This document shows positions 20,389 through 31,155 of a stretch of 64,000 nucleotides of DNA, piece by piece. The notes under the pieces were generated by a model, which had not been told where the DNA came from, did no database searches, and saw only the letters and a list, made by a program, of their open reading frames with translations. Origin of the DNA: Membranipora membranacea (taxonomy: Eukaryota; Bryozoa; Gymnolaemata; Cheilostomatida; Membraniporidae); the NCBI GenBank assembly GCA_914767715.1, contig OU612074.1, positions 18,586,062-18,650,061 on the forward strand. The letters are read 5' to 3'. A program made the position numbers and the translations under genes. Each line of letters opens with the position of its first letter. Positions within the stretch are counted from its first letter, which is position 1.

Positions 20389-20650
20389 AATATAAACTGG
20401 GTTACACATTATACTCTCAACTGGGCAAGGAGCCACAGTGTCATTATAACAGCATAATTTGTTTTCATTTATCTATTATGCTACAGCGGGATTTATCTAT
20501 TTATTGTCATTCATTTCTAGTGTGTGTGCTGGTGTGTTATATGGATAGTACTCGGTGTTTATGTTGCTTGATCTGGATTAAAACTATTATACAATACGAT
20601 ACAATCTATCTATTAAAGCGAACTATTGCTATCCATATCATATCATATCA
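20389..20650 (-). repeat. Gypsy 3' LTR, first fragment
   Basis: Matches 25036-25320. It joins the polypurine tract at 20651. It is cut off at AATAT by the LINE insertion. Confidence 0.8.
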
Positions 20651-20699
20651 CACCTCCCCGCCAGGCTGAAGGCCCCTAACCTACAAATAGTCATTATAG

Positions 20700-21796
20700 T
20701 CATTTGGCCTTCAGCCTCTCTGATCTCCGCAGGTTGTTACGGTTGACACCACCAGTTGGCCATCTTGGGTTACGTCTTGGTGGTGCAGCTGGTTCTGGAG
20801 CTACTGTCTCGGGTTCATCGCCATTATCTTTATTTATATCAGCTGGTTCTCCATCTTCTGGTGATACATGGTGTGGTCGTAGCTGCTCCATGTGAAGTCT
20901 CCATACTGGTCCTCTAGGTACCACTCGTACAGACAGGTTTCTAGGTCCATACATCTTTGTTACTATTGCTGCTACCAATCGTGGCATTTCATTTCTCCTG
21001 GAGCCGAAGTAGAGCGCCCAGACTGGCGTTCCCACTTCATAGGCTACCACTTTTGATATCGGTTGTGTAGCAGGTTTGGACTTTACTGTGTCCATTTGAG
21101 CCTTTTGTGCCAGGGCAGCAGGCGAGGGAAGCAGTGTGAAAATCTTGCACCTTATTTGTCTGCCATTCAGCAGTTGGCTTGGTGAGAATCCAGTTGAAAG
21201 CGGTGTGCGCCTGTACTGCATTAGGAATGCTTGCAGGGCTTGCCTTGGTGGATCTCGAGACTTGTTCGTTGAGAGAGTTCTTGAAACTCTGCACCAATCT
21301 CTCTGCTGCTCCGTTAGTTGCAGGGTGATATGGTGCTCCTGTAAGGTGCACAATGCCTCTTTGCTTACACCATTCCATGAATTCTCCTGAGGTGAATGTT
21401 GTGGCATTGTCACTGACGATTGTGTGGGAATAACCAAAATGTTTCCTCCATAATGTCAGTGGTCGACTTTGTGGAGGTTGAGTGAATACGTGTAACACAC
21501 GGGTACTTACTGTAGGCATCCACAATGACTAGGTAGTTGCTTCCTTTGAAGTTTATTGCGTGGTCGATGTGCAATCGACTCAACGGCTTTTCTGGCATCA
21601 TCCAGGGATGAACTGGATACTTAGGTGGGTTTTTCTGGTTTTCAGCAGAGTCTGTGCACTGGCGGCAGGCCTCCTCAGTATCTTTGTCAATTCTAGGCCA
21701 ATAAACAGCTGTCCGGGCTAGCTGTTGCATCCTTTGCATCCCAAAATATGCCCATGGCCCATATGCAGCAGTTGTAGGACATCTCGCTGCAAACAT
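20700..21796 (-). pseudogene. pol: Gypsy pol: integrase, frameshifted
   Basis: The N-terminal part (YWPRIDKDTEEACRQC) and core are spread over three overlapping frames: 21796-21410 (HIDHAINF, VDAYSKYP), 21525-21037 (VSDNATTF, HPATNGAAERLVQSFKNSL) and 21437-20700 (FLMQYRRTPLSTGFSPSQLL, C-terminal tail ending in RRSERLKAK). The D-D-E residues are recognisable, but frame changes near 21450 and 21250 split the protein. Confidence 0.75.
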
Positions 21797-21855
21797 TGAG
21801 GGATAACCACCCTGATGCCGTTGACAGTTGACAGTTGTGTACTACAGACAGAGAA

Positions 21856-23916
21856 TCAGCTATCTGTCTGTAACAGCAACTCTCCATTAGTTCCCTCCTT
21901 CCTAGAATCTTTCACAGGCCAGCTTTCGATTGTGTATCTCATGACCTGTGAGAGAATAGGATCTTTAGAGGTTTCCTTGGCCAGTGCTGATGGACTTTTC
22001 GCCATCTGCTCTCCGATAGTCCTGATTGTGAGGACTGTGTCAGCGTCTTCACCATCTTCACTGCTGTCGAATGCTTCATCTGGGCCAAGGGGTAGTCTGC
22101 TGAGTGTGTCAGCATTACCATGTCTGTTAGTGGATCTGTATTCCACCGTGAATTCATACTGGCTAAGCAATAGTGCCCATCTTGAGAGTCCGTTGGCAGC
22201 CAATGTTGGAACTCCTTTCATAGGTCCAAACATTGCTAGGAGAGGCTTATGGTCATTTACCAGCATAAATCTCCGTCCGTACAGGTACTGGTAAAACTTC
22301 TTAAGACCACAAACTATGGACAAGGCCTCCTTTTGAATCTGACCATAGTTTCTTTGTGCTTCACTGCGAGTTTTAGAAACGTTCTCAATTGGCCTCTCGC
22401 TGCCATCTGGATATCTGTGGAAAAGTACTACACCAATGCCAGTGTTTGATGCGTCACAGGCAATACCTCCAGGTAGGTCTGGGTTAAAATGTGCCAGTAC
22501 CGTATCTTCCGTCAGATATTTCTTAAGCTTTTCAAAGCTTGCTTGCTGATTTTCTTCCCGTTTCCACTTTTCTCCCTTTCTCAGCAGCTTGTTAAGTGGA
22601 TCTGTAGTGTCAGGAAGATTGGGTAAGAACTTGTGGTAGAATTGCACAGACCCAAGGAATGATTTGAGTTGTGATTCATTGTTTTGAGCAGGCATTTGTG
22701 CCACTGCATCTGCCTTCACGCCCTTTTCAAGACCATGTGTTGTCAGTTTCTGTCCAAGATACTCAACAGAGGGTTGAGCAAATTGACATTTGTCCAGTCT
22801 GCATTGTAGGTTGTGTTCATCCAACCGTTTCAGTAGATTTCTCAATTTTTTGAGATGGTCTTCAGCGTTTACTCCACTGATGAGTATGTCATCAAGGTAC
22901 ACAGCTACCCCTGGTAGGTCGCTGGTAAGCTGATTCATTATCCCCTGAAAGTAACCTGGTGCGGAAGTGATTCCGAAAGGAAGCCGCATTTGGAGAAGGA
23001 TTCCTCTTTGTGTAGACAAAGCTAGTTTTCTCTAGCTCTCAGGCCCCAGCGGGATTTGATTGTAGGCGTCAGCGAGGTCCATCTTTGTATAGCCATGACC
23101 GCCTGCGAGTTTCCTGAATAAGTCGTCTGGTAGGGGTATTGGTTGCTGGTGTGTCTCAAGCTGCGTGTTGACTGTTTCGGAGTAGTCTCCACACACTCGG
23201 ATCTTGCCCCCAGGTTTCCTTACTGGCACAATGGGTGTACCATAGTCATTGAATTGCACTGTTTTCCATATTCCTTTTGCTATGCAAACATCTAGCGCCT
23301 GGTTGAGGTCATCATTCAGTGCGAGTGGAACTGGCCGCGCTCGACTGAATATAGGTTTGGTGTCAGGTCTGAACTTCATCTCTAATTCGTACCCCTTTAG
23401 ACACCCTAGTTCCTCTTCGAAGACATCTGAAAACTCTTGACACAATTTTCTGCAGTCGTCTTGCAGTTTTGTGTCAGGCACATCCATACCAACTGTAAGT
23501 ACATGTGGTGTCCCAGCAGCGTTGCGTAGCGCGTCATCTATGGATATTCTTAGTGCAAATATCGCTGTCCTTCCAAGTAGGTTTAGATCTGGGACCGTGC
23601 TTACCACATGGTTGATTGTAGTGTCTTTGCCTCTCTCGTTAGGTAGCTTGGATCTTATCTGACAGCAGCCAAGTACTGTAATCTCGTCCTGTGTTGCCGA
23701 TTCGTACCTGGTGTGTGAAGGTTGAAGAACTGGTCTTCCTAACTTCTGCCATACTTTCTCTGTGGTAAAGTTATCACATGCGCCAGTATCCAGCTCGAGA
23801 GGTATTGATTGCCCATTTATGATAATCGCCTGCTTAAGCTGATTCATGGAATCAACTCTCCTCACCTTCGATGTGATTATTTTGCATGCAGGTTGTTCCC
23901 TCTTTTCTTCTAACAT
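21856..23916 (-). pseudogene. pol: Gypsy pol: protease, reverse transcriptase, RNase H
   Basis: Protease motif LELDTGACDNF near the start; RT palm motifs (KMDLADAYNQIPL, RLPFGITSAPGYFQ, VYLDDILISG); RNase H start DASNTGIGVVL and the YRSTNRHGNADTLSRLP region. One in-frame TAG (codon at 23032-23034, between GPES and RKLALSTQRGI) interrupts RT; otherwise the frame is open from 23916 to 21856. The catalytic YLDD is kept. Confidence 0.85.
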
Positions 23917-24868
23917 GCCCTTTCTATATGTCCTTTGACATTGCGATAGTTGCAGTCGACATCTTTGTATTTACAATCATTTGGGGAATGGTTTGTGTAA
24001 TCACACCGAAAACATTGTGTTCCCTGTTTACCCTGGTCTTTATAGCCTTGCTTGCTGCCATCGCCTTTGTTGCCATAGCCTTTATTACCATGATTGGGTT
24101 TGTATCTAGGGAATGGTGAGGGTTGGTTGCCCTGGACTTGGTGGTTTTTGGGTGTGGCTCCGTGTACGGTTTCTTTAGCCACTTTGGATGCTTCCTCTGT
24201 TTCCAAGGCTGTCTCCGCTGCTGTAGCAAATTTTAGCTCAGTGGGTTTGACTTTGAAGAGGGTCTTCAATACTGCCTCATTGTTTGCTGAACACATGAAC
24301 CTAGTTCTCATATCATCATCAAATGGATCAGCAATCTCAGTGAAGTTGCATGTAGAAGCATCTTGCCTTATACGAGGAGCTAATTAATTAATAGTCTCGC
24401 CTGGCTTACGATTCATATCATTCCAAAATTTATGCCTTTCTCGCACTATGAACTGGGCTGGATCATATTGTTCTCTTAAGAATTTCTCAATGTCAGCTAA
24501 TGTTAGTTCTATTATTTCATTAGGAGTGGATAACTGTGCAGCTAGGTTGCTCAGTTGTTCATACAGCGATGGGGATTGATCGGTGAGAAATACCCCGGCT
24601 TGTTTTGATTCATGAAGAGAGTGTGCATCAGCATAAGTCTTGAATCTACTCATGTAATCACTCAACAGTTCAGTGTTAGGATCAAAGCCTGGGAAGGTAG
24701 GCAAGGCTGAACTAGTAATTGGTTGGGTCTTACCGGCGTGTAGTAGCTAAACAATCTTATACTGTTTGTCTCTGCCTGCTGTTTACGGAATTCCTCAAGT
24801 TGTTCAGCCTGCGTCTGCTGTTGTCGCGTTAGCAGCTCAATCAACTGTTCCGTCTTCTCATCACCCAT
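23910..24868 (-). pseudogene. gag: Gypsy gag, frameshifted
   Basis: Capsid-like gag read in three different frames: 24868-24662 (MGDEKTEQLIELL...), 24704-24384 (FDPNTELLSDYMSRF, LREQYDPAQFIVRERHKFW, RKPGETIN) and 24311-23910, ending in a zinc-knuckle region. The first knuckle is intact (CFRCDYTNHSPNDC, CX2CX4HX4C). The second has lost its second cysteine (CNYRNVKGHIERAC). At least two frame changes and a TAA at 24384 break it. Confidence 0.75.
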
Positions 24869-24935
24869 GCTGTTTGGTGAAGTAGTAGACTACATGCAGA
24901 TATATAATAATCCCATCCTTGTCGCCATAAAAGTC

Positions 24936-25320
24936 TGTTGTATCTCTGGGTATATACGCGTTGACTTTTGTATATTCACAACTATGCTTTTAGAGATAGT
25001 CTTTTATTACAAATTGAACATCTACGTTTCACAGCTGTTGAATATAAACTGGGTTACATATTATACTCTCAACTGGGCAAGGAGCCACAGTGTCATTCAA
25101 GCAGCATGATTTGTTTTCATTTATCTATTATGCTACAGCGGGGATTTATCTATTTATTGTCATTCATTTCTAGTGTGTGCGCTGGTGTGTTATATGGATA
25201 GTACTATGTTTATGTTTCTTGATCTGGATTAAAACTATTATACAATAAGATACAATTTATCTAACTATCTAACTAACTATCTAACTATCTAACTATTGCT
25301 ATCCATATCATATTATATCA
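24936..25320 (-). repeat. Gypsy 5' LTR
   Basis: 385 bp, matching 20389-20650 plus 17802-17911. A CTAACTAT microsatellite expansion at about 25258-25303 makes it longer than its partner. Just inside lies TGGCGACAAGGATGGG (minus strand, about 24912-24927), the likely primer-binding site. Confidence 0.8.
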
Positions 25321-25334
25321 GTTGGACACATAGT

Positions 25335-26326
25335 CATACTTGCCAAGTAATCTAAATACAAAATAGGGAGATTTTATTTTACGGCGATACTGTACCACAA
25401 CGTGGTGCTTCGAGGGAGCGAAGCACCCGAGTCACCCACCTGGGGATTTGGGGGCGGCGTGAGCCCCCCAACAGGGTTCGGGGCGGAGCCCCGTCTGCAG
25501 AAGCTCTGAGAGTGTTTCCAGCCACTAGGAAGGGCTAAAAAGGTATATTTGACCCCAAATAATTTCATGTTTGTACTAGTACTATAATATCAAACTGAGG
25601 TGAAATACACTTTAAACAATTACAATCAATCCATGGGCCCCTGGGACTCTTACATACATGCCTTTACATTGTCAATGTCCAGTATCAAACACCCCATTGG
25701 CAAAGTAGAGGCATGTAAGTCCCAGGGGCTACAAATGCCAATGCAATTGCATCATCAAGATCTGAAAATGTGCTCAGTCACAGACAGTGAGAATCCAGAT
25801 AAGGTACTATATTTTTGTTTGACTAACATTAAATATGTTTCAAAGTCTTTGGTCCGAGCTTTGTTAAATTGTAGTGGACCTACCTTTGGAATTGTGAGGT
25901 TTCTATTTTCCTTCACTTAAATTTAACTAGAGTAGACAGTACAAAATTAATACTCAAAAATGTGTGATCTGAAAGGAATTGAAAACTAAAGGTATGCACT
26001 TGACTAGCTACTTTATATTGTGACCAATGACAGTCAGTGTTGTGAGTTATGAGAGGATGCTATTGGTCATTTACAATAATAGGCTGAATCTTAACAGAAC
26101 AGGTAAATTTGTTAGGATTGTTCAATTTGATAATTCCTTTCAATTTTGTGTGCAAAGACCTTAACAGTAACTAGTCAACAACAACATGTGCTTGGATAAC
26201 TATCAAAAAATTGCGATTGGACTGTTTTCTCTAAAATCTGGAGGAAATAGTGAGATTTACAAAAAGTGGGAGGTGGGTGTAAAAATCTGGAGGGTCACGC
26301 CTAAATCGGGAGACTTGGCAAGTATG
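25335..26326 (+). mobile_element. hAT-like non-autonomous DNA transposon, copy 2 (992 bp)
   Basis: Ends CATACTTGCCAAGT...ACTTGGCAAGTATG, with perfect 8-bp target duplications CACATAGT at 25327-25334 and 26327-26334. It is homologous in reverse to 2305-3250 and about 45 bp longer, mainly a GC-rich block near 25440-25500. Its left duplication begins 7 bp from the Gypsy LTR end. Confidence 0.88.
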
Positions 26327-27479
26327 CACATAGTTATGTCAATAGAGCTGTTAGGAACGTTAGAAATTAGCCATTACCCAAATTTGGCAGTGCATTGTCA
26401 GTTGGGCTGACCATTGTCCAATCTTAAATAGGTGGGTGGTACATACAACCACAAACTAGTTTACCTTATTTCATAGGCTTGCCGTATGACAAGGCTGTAA
26501 TATTCATCCAATTAATCAAACAGAGGGCAACAACATGTTTCAAATTTCTCTCAGTCGGAAGCCTATTGCTTTTGACTTCTTCAAACGGAAATTGATGTAT
26601 TTAGTGTTCATCTGGATAGTTTGATTTAGATGAATGAGAAGTTCTGTTAGACTTTTTGTAATTGTTATGCAAATTACCCAGGGCTGGGTGAACCCTGAGC
26701 ATCCAAATACCATATTATTATCTTCCATGCATATTGTGACATTTTTTGAAGCCCTAAACTCAATCATCACTTGTGAAAGCAAAATAAACTGGGTAAGATG
26801 GTTCAAGAGGAGGTTGACTTTGTCACAAATTGAACGCGATGAAATGGTTCCACACACAGCCCCCGTGGGGCTGTCGGGCGGGGGTTGGGGCAAGAATTTG
26901 GGGGCTCAGAATTAGCAAATGTCTGTTTGATAAAGTTGCTCTTCATGAACTTCAGTTTTTCATGAAGTGATATGATATGACCCAATATATCATTGAATCG
27001 CTAGGCAAATTTGGCTAATTTATGGCAGCTCCCATCAGTATAATTGCCCTGTCTGTCAACCCAGTTTGAATATTGATAGTAATAAGAGCTGATAAGGGTT
27101 AAATTTGGCCAGCATTGTTATATACCTATCACAATGAGAAGTTGTCTCCACAAGTTTTGTAGAGTGTTAGAGGCCCTTCCAGGGGCTGACAGATGAAATC
27201 ATATGTTAAATTCAATCGTAGCCTCACCTACGCCTGCCCCTCATGGTTATACACGCTGCCGGACAGGAACAAATACAGCGGATAAAATCATAGTAAACCT
27301 TGCACTGAAAATATTAAACCCTAAGACAAAGAACTGGACTGGAGTAGACATAGAGTTATTATATGCTATATATATTATAATAACTCTATGGGAGTAGAGC
27401 AAGCATTGAATATATTGATAAGATTTGTCACATGAGCAGCACACCTTGCATGGTCTAGCAGCAAGTTACACTCCAGCCA

Positions 27480-27760
27480 GTAGTCACCAGTGATCTAATG
27501 GCTGAGGGTACAGGCTTTGAGGCCCAGTTTCATTTCCAGGCGCCTGCAGTCATTTCTGATCTAATACTGGCACACCATTCGTCCTAGCCAGGTCCTTGCG
27601 GAGCAAGACAAAAAATGCCGGAGGTCCACTGTGTGTTTTTGCACCCCACACGCAGTAAAAGAACCCCCGCTGCCTCTTCGAAATAAAGAGTAGCCGGATT
27701 TCTGGAGGCATGGGAATAGGGTGCGGCATGGGCCCCAAGTTCTTTTACTCAAGATGAAGT
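27480..27760 (+). repeat. tRNA-derived SINE-like repeat, copy 1
   Basis: It shares an ordered set of blocks with the minus strand of 50335-50590: a tRNA-like head (GTGATCTAATGGCTGAGGG...), CTGTGTTTTTGCACSCC, GCAGTAAAAGAACCCCC and GCTGCCTCTTCGAAATAAAGA. The two copies are diverged but co-linear over about 240 bp. Confidence 0.55.
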
Positions 27761-28123
27761 TACACTCCAGTCACATCAACCCAACAATCCACATGCCTTA
27801 AACAGTAAAAAGACCCTAGGTGGTTTTTGCCTGGACGATTCCAAAACCTAGTGCTGAAGCGGCCAAATTTGGTCGAAAAGAAATCCAACACAGCTGAGCA
27901 AGATGGCCAGGCAAAATAGCCAGAATTGTAATGAAAGTAGACATTTTGGGCATCGGGACTTCGAATAATTATTGACTAAAATTTGAATGGGCATACAAGC
28001 AACTATAATTAATGACATGTTAATTAGGAAATCGGTTTTTATTATGAAATCTTGCCAGAGAGTACTTGCTCAGTCATAAAAACACCTTTCAGAGCGTGCT
28101 ACTGTCATTCACCACTGTAGTAA

Positions 28124-28361
28124 CAGGCCCGTAGTTCTAGGGGAGTCAAGGAGGCACTGCCTCCCCAAAAGAGGTAAGTTAAGTGGCCTAAAAACATTAT
28201 AATTGAATACTCCATGTCAGAATCAGCTCCTCTGGAACTTCCATTTTCGAATATATGCCTTATATTGCTTTGGGAGGAACTAACAGCACCCCTCATAGTG
28301 ATGCTTCGAACTCGCCTCAGACTTTTGCCTCCCCTTCCCTTTTTTCGTAACTACGGCCCTG
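28124..28361 (+). mobile_element. MITE with CAGG(G/C)CCGTAGTT terminal repeats, copy 1
   Basis: Starts CAGGCCCGTAGTTCTAGGGG and ends CGTAACTACGGCCCTG. Internal words AGTGGCCTAAAA and CATGTCAGAATCAGCTC recur in reverse at 57832-58088. AGTAA directly flanks both sides and may be the target duplication. Non-coding. Confidence 0.7.
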
Positions 28362-28623
28362 AGTAATGACTAGTTGACACATTTTTCTCTTTTTACCCAA
28401 AAAACTATCAGCTCTCTTGCTTCTTTTAAGTCATTGCCGATCAGAAAGGGAATTTCTCATCCGGTTAGATCCTTGTTAAAAACAAAGAGTTAGTTATGGC
28501 CATTTATTACTCTATGGACGAAAATTAAATATCATAAATGTATTTCTGGTCCGTTTCGTAATGTGGAATATAAGGTGAAATATATCGTAACATCGCCAAG
28601 TTCCATAATTTTATATTTTGTCC

Positions 28624-28684
28624 ATAGACCTACTAATATTAAATAAAAATGAATAAAAATAAATTTATTATTAGTAGGTCTATG
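28624..28684. repeat. hairpin with 16-bp arms
   Basis: CATAGACCTACTAATA ... TATTAGTAGGTCTATG with an AT-rich loop of about 29 bases; a very short palindromic element or a remnant of one. Confidence 0.6.
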
Positions 28685-29526
28685 ATTATGTATAAAGTTT
28701 GTTACATTTGTGACAAAGGGTGCGTTGCGTGTCATTTATTCAAATTCACTACAAAACACTGTCTTTAAAAACTTTTAAATCTAAAATGTTTTGAGAATTT
28801 TTTTTATAGAATTTATTAAAAGGGTTTACAGCATAAATTTGGAATAGAAAAAAGAATTTTACTTCTTAACATTAACAGAAGCTGATGAGTACCATACCAT
28901 TAAAAAGATTTCATAATGATTTTAACTTTGATGTAACACTGTCCGCTATCTATTCTTATTTTTGTTTTCTTTTATTTTTGATTATTAATTATTATTGATT
29001 TTAAGTTATAATATCATTAAAATTTTGAGTTGACCAGACCTTTATCTAAATAAACTAACAACATTTACAGTTTGCAATAAGATTTGTTGTAAGCACAATA
29101 AAAGAATTCTTATAAAACTATGACTATGGCTATTCACCACAGTTGTTGATCGTAATACCACCAAGATAGTTTAGTTTTTGTATTCCAATAGCCAATTAAT
29201 TAATTTATATAATCTATTTAATTTACAGATTTATTTTCAAGTTATTTTCGAAACATCCGCCGTCCCTTCAAACATGTGGACGACTGATGGGATTCTGACT
29301 AACACAACCAGCGAGATGCTTAAGGTACCAATCCCTTGAGGCTGATAGTGATAAGACTACTGGGATTGAGTTGAACAACGTTTTTCCAGGAGTACAAGAC
29401 AAAATGTGAAGACCTTTCAACACATATATAAATTCAAAATATGACAAAATAGTGATCAACATAGAAAAAAGATGTTAGAAAAATAAAAATGGTACAATTA
29501 AAAGCGTGAGAAGATAACTCTAATCT

Positions 29527-30755
29527 TTAGAGATCAAAGTTGCGTAGTCTCTTGATGTGCACTGAGCTCTCACCAGTCTTCTTCAGTTCATATTCCATCA
29601 TCTGCTGCCAGAAGCCCTCATTGGGGTTTTTTATACCTCTGAGCAGCTTGATAAGAGCGTAGGCATCATACAGACTATAACCTTCCATTGTTATCAGGTA
29701 AATTATACACATCGTCGTTGATCTGGAAGAGAAGAACGAGTACAGTGAATTAATGGAGACATCTCAGTGAACTTAAATGCTGTTTAAAATATTCTCGGGT
29801 AAACCAAATTTTGAATAGGGATTGTAGAAAGAAGGTGGGTGGCCTTGGCAAAGTGGTTAATACACTTGGTCTTTGAGCAGTACCCCTTGATCTCTTATCA
29901 CAGAATTACTAGGAGTATCGGTAAGGTAAATCGCTAAATCTATTGTAATTTCCAAACTCAAATCCGATAAAAATTGATCAAGTCTTAAAAGAAAGCCCGG
30001 TAAATGAGCTGCAAGTCAATATTAACACCAATTAATCAACACCTTACAATGTCGTTACGTCGCCCGCAATTAAATGCCTCAGTGCATCAAATACTGATGC
30101 TCCATATAGTGTCTTGTCTAGGTTTATTATTAAGTCTATGAGTTATACTGAAAGTTATGTGCTCGTCATTAAAGAGCAGACAATTCTATTCTTACCCAAT
30201 GATATAGTGCTTCATTGCAGGGCCACCAATGGGTTGAGTGTGACGGTGTTGGCATATCATCTAATATAACTGATTAGGCATCTGATCAACACTGCCAAGG
30301 CTCTCAATAAATATTTAGTGATTACAAACTTTGATCCATGTTGCCAGCGGTGCTGCAGTAGCTCTCCCGGCATAATTTACAAAATAGCTGCACCACAGAC
30401 TAAACTATAGGTGCTCAGACTATCAGGCATCAGCAGCTTGCAATATTTAAACATATTTTAACATATACAATAAAAAAACAATGACCAGCCAGCAATTTAA
30501 TCATGTGATCATTCTAAATAATGTAGTTACAAAGGACATTGTACTACAATGTTGGCCTACATGATATAATACGGGTGCTTAATTATTTTTTACCTCTGCG
30601 GTGATGTTGAGTCGTTTAAGTTTGCTTGTCTGCTGTACTGCATTGTTACTGCACAAGAATAGATAGTCTGTGACTCTGGCAAATTGGGGCCTCACTTCAT
30701 AGAAATACTGGTGACTTCCTACGGGCGTACTTCTAAGAGCCTTACACTCTGACAT
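29527..30755 (-). CDS. dual-specificity phosphatase-like gene, catalytic middle exon not seen
   Basis: Two minus-strand exons fit a dual-specificity protein phosphatase. Exon 30755-30594 (ATG at 30753-30755, donor GAG/gtaaaa, phase 0) encodes 54 residues including RVTDYLFLCSNNAVQQTSKL, the family's first beta-strand and helix. Exon 29722-29527 (acceptor CTTCCAG, phase 2, stop at 29527) encodes STTMCIIYLI, then GYSLYDAYALIK and NPNEGFWQQMMEYE, the helices that follow the active-site loop. Its first codon can be completed as Arg, the catalytic arginine position. The part between, with HCxxGxS and the general acid, should lie in 29723-30593, but I cannot find it. A dispersed repeat occupies 29925-30180. 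The locus may be a pseudogene, or the exon may be divergent. Homology is fairly firm; function is not. Confidence 0.55.
29925..30180 (+). repeat. dispersed repeat, copy 2
   Basis: Diverged homologue of 7655-7860. It sits between the two phosphatase exons, where the missing catalytic exon would be expected. Confidence 0.5.
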
Positions 30756-31155
30756 GATGGCCTTTCACTACAGTTGCAGATTTCTGCACTACAGCGTTAT
30801 TTCCTGACAACTCAGAAATCGTTCGTGAAGAACACTTATATTCCAAGTCTGATCTAAAATATAAGCAGCGAGTTATGCAAAGATGGTCAAATCTCTGTGT
30901 TAAACTAAAAATAGTAGATATCAAACAAACAGCGATCTCAAAATTGTTCAAGCCACAGTGTGATTATTATTATTATAATGTTTTTATTGAGGTTTTCATA
31001 TGCATAAGTATGTCATAAACAAAGGAAAATAACAACTTTTTGACCTCATAAACAAAACAAAAAAGAAAGAAAAATATTTATAGATATGGACAGAAATGAA
31101 AATCAGTTGGGAGAAAAATTTTCACAGTATGCTTGTGATTGATTGATATATATTA

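Larger units (their letters stand above)
17802..25320 (-). mobile_element. degraded Ty3/Gypsy (Mag-like) LTR retrotransposon with nested LINE
   Basis: On the minus strand the element runs LTR (25320-24936), gag (24868-23910), protease-RT-RNase H (23916-21856), integrase (about 21796-20700), polypurine tract GGCGGGGAGGTG (20651-20662) and a 3' LTR. That LTR is split by a LINE into 20389-20650 and 17802-17911. LTRs start TGATATGATATGG and end ATACAACA on the minus strand. The coding region is broken by frameshifts and a nonsense codon, so it cannot be autonomous. The gag sequence style, the CCHC knuckles and the integrase (HPATNGAAERLVQSFK) fit the Mag group of Ty3/Gypsy. I do not see a clear target-site duplication. 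Confidence 0.85.
26335..29526. other. gene-free interval rich in small repeats
   Basis: No exon that I can support. It contains a SINE-like copy (27480-27760), a MITE (28124-28361) and hairpins at 27349-27392 and 28624-28684. Confidence 0.5.

Noticed and set aside
19942-20436. Two LINE/LTR fragments as an independent host gene
   Set aside because: The frame at 20233-20436 mixes Gypsy LTR sequence with LINE endonuclease; it is a chimera of the nested insertion.
29840-29900. tRNA-like A-box stretch GGCCTTGGCAAAGTGGTTAA
   Set aside because: No B-box at the expected distance and no cloverleaf that I can draw.
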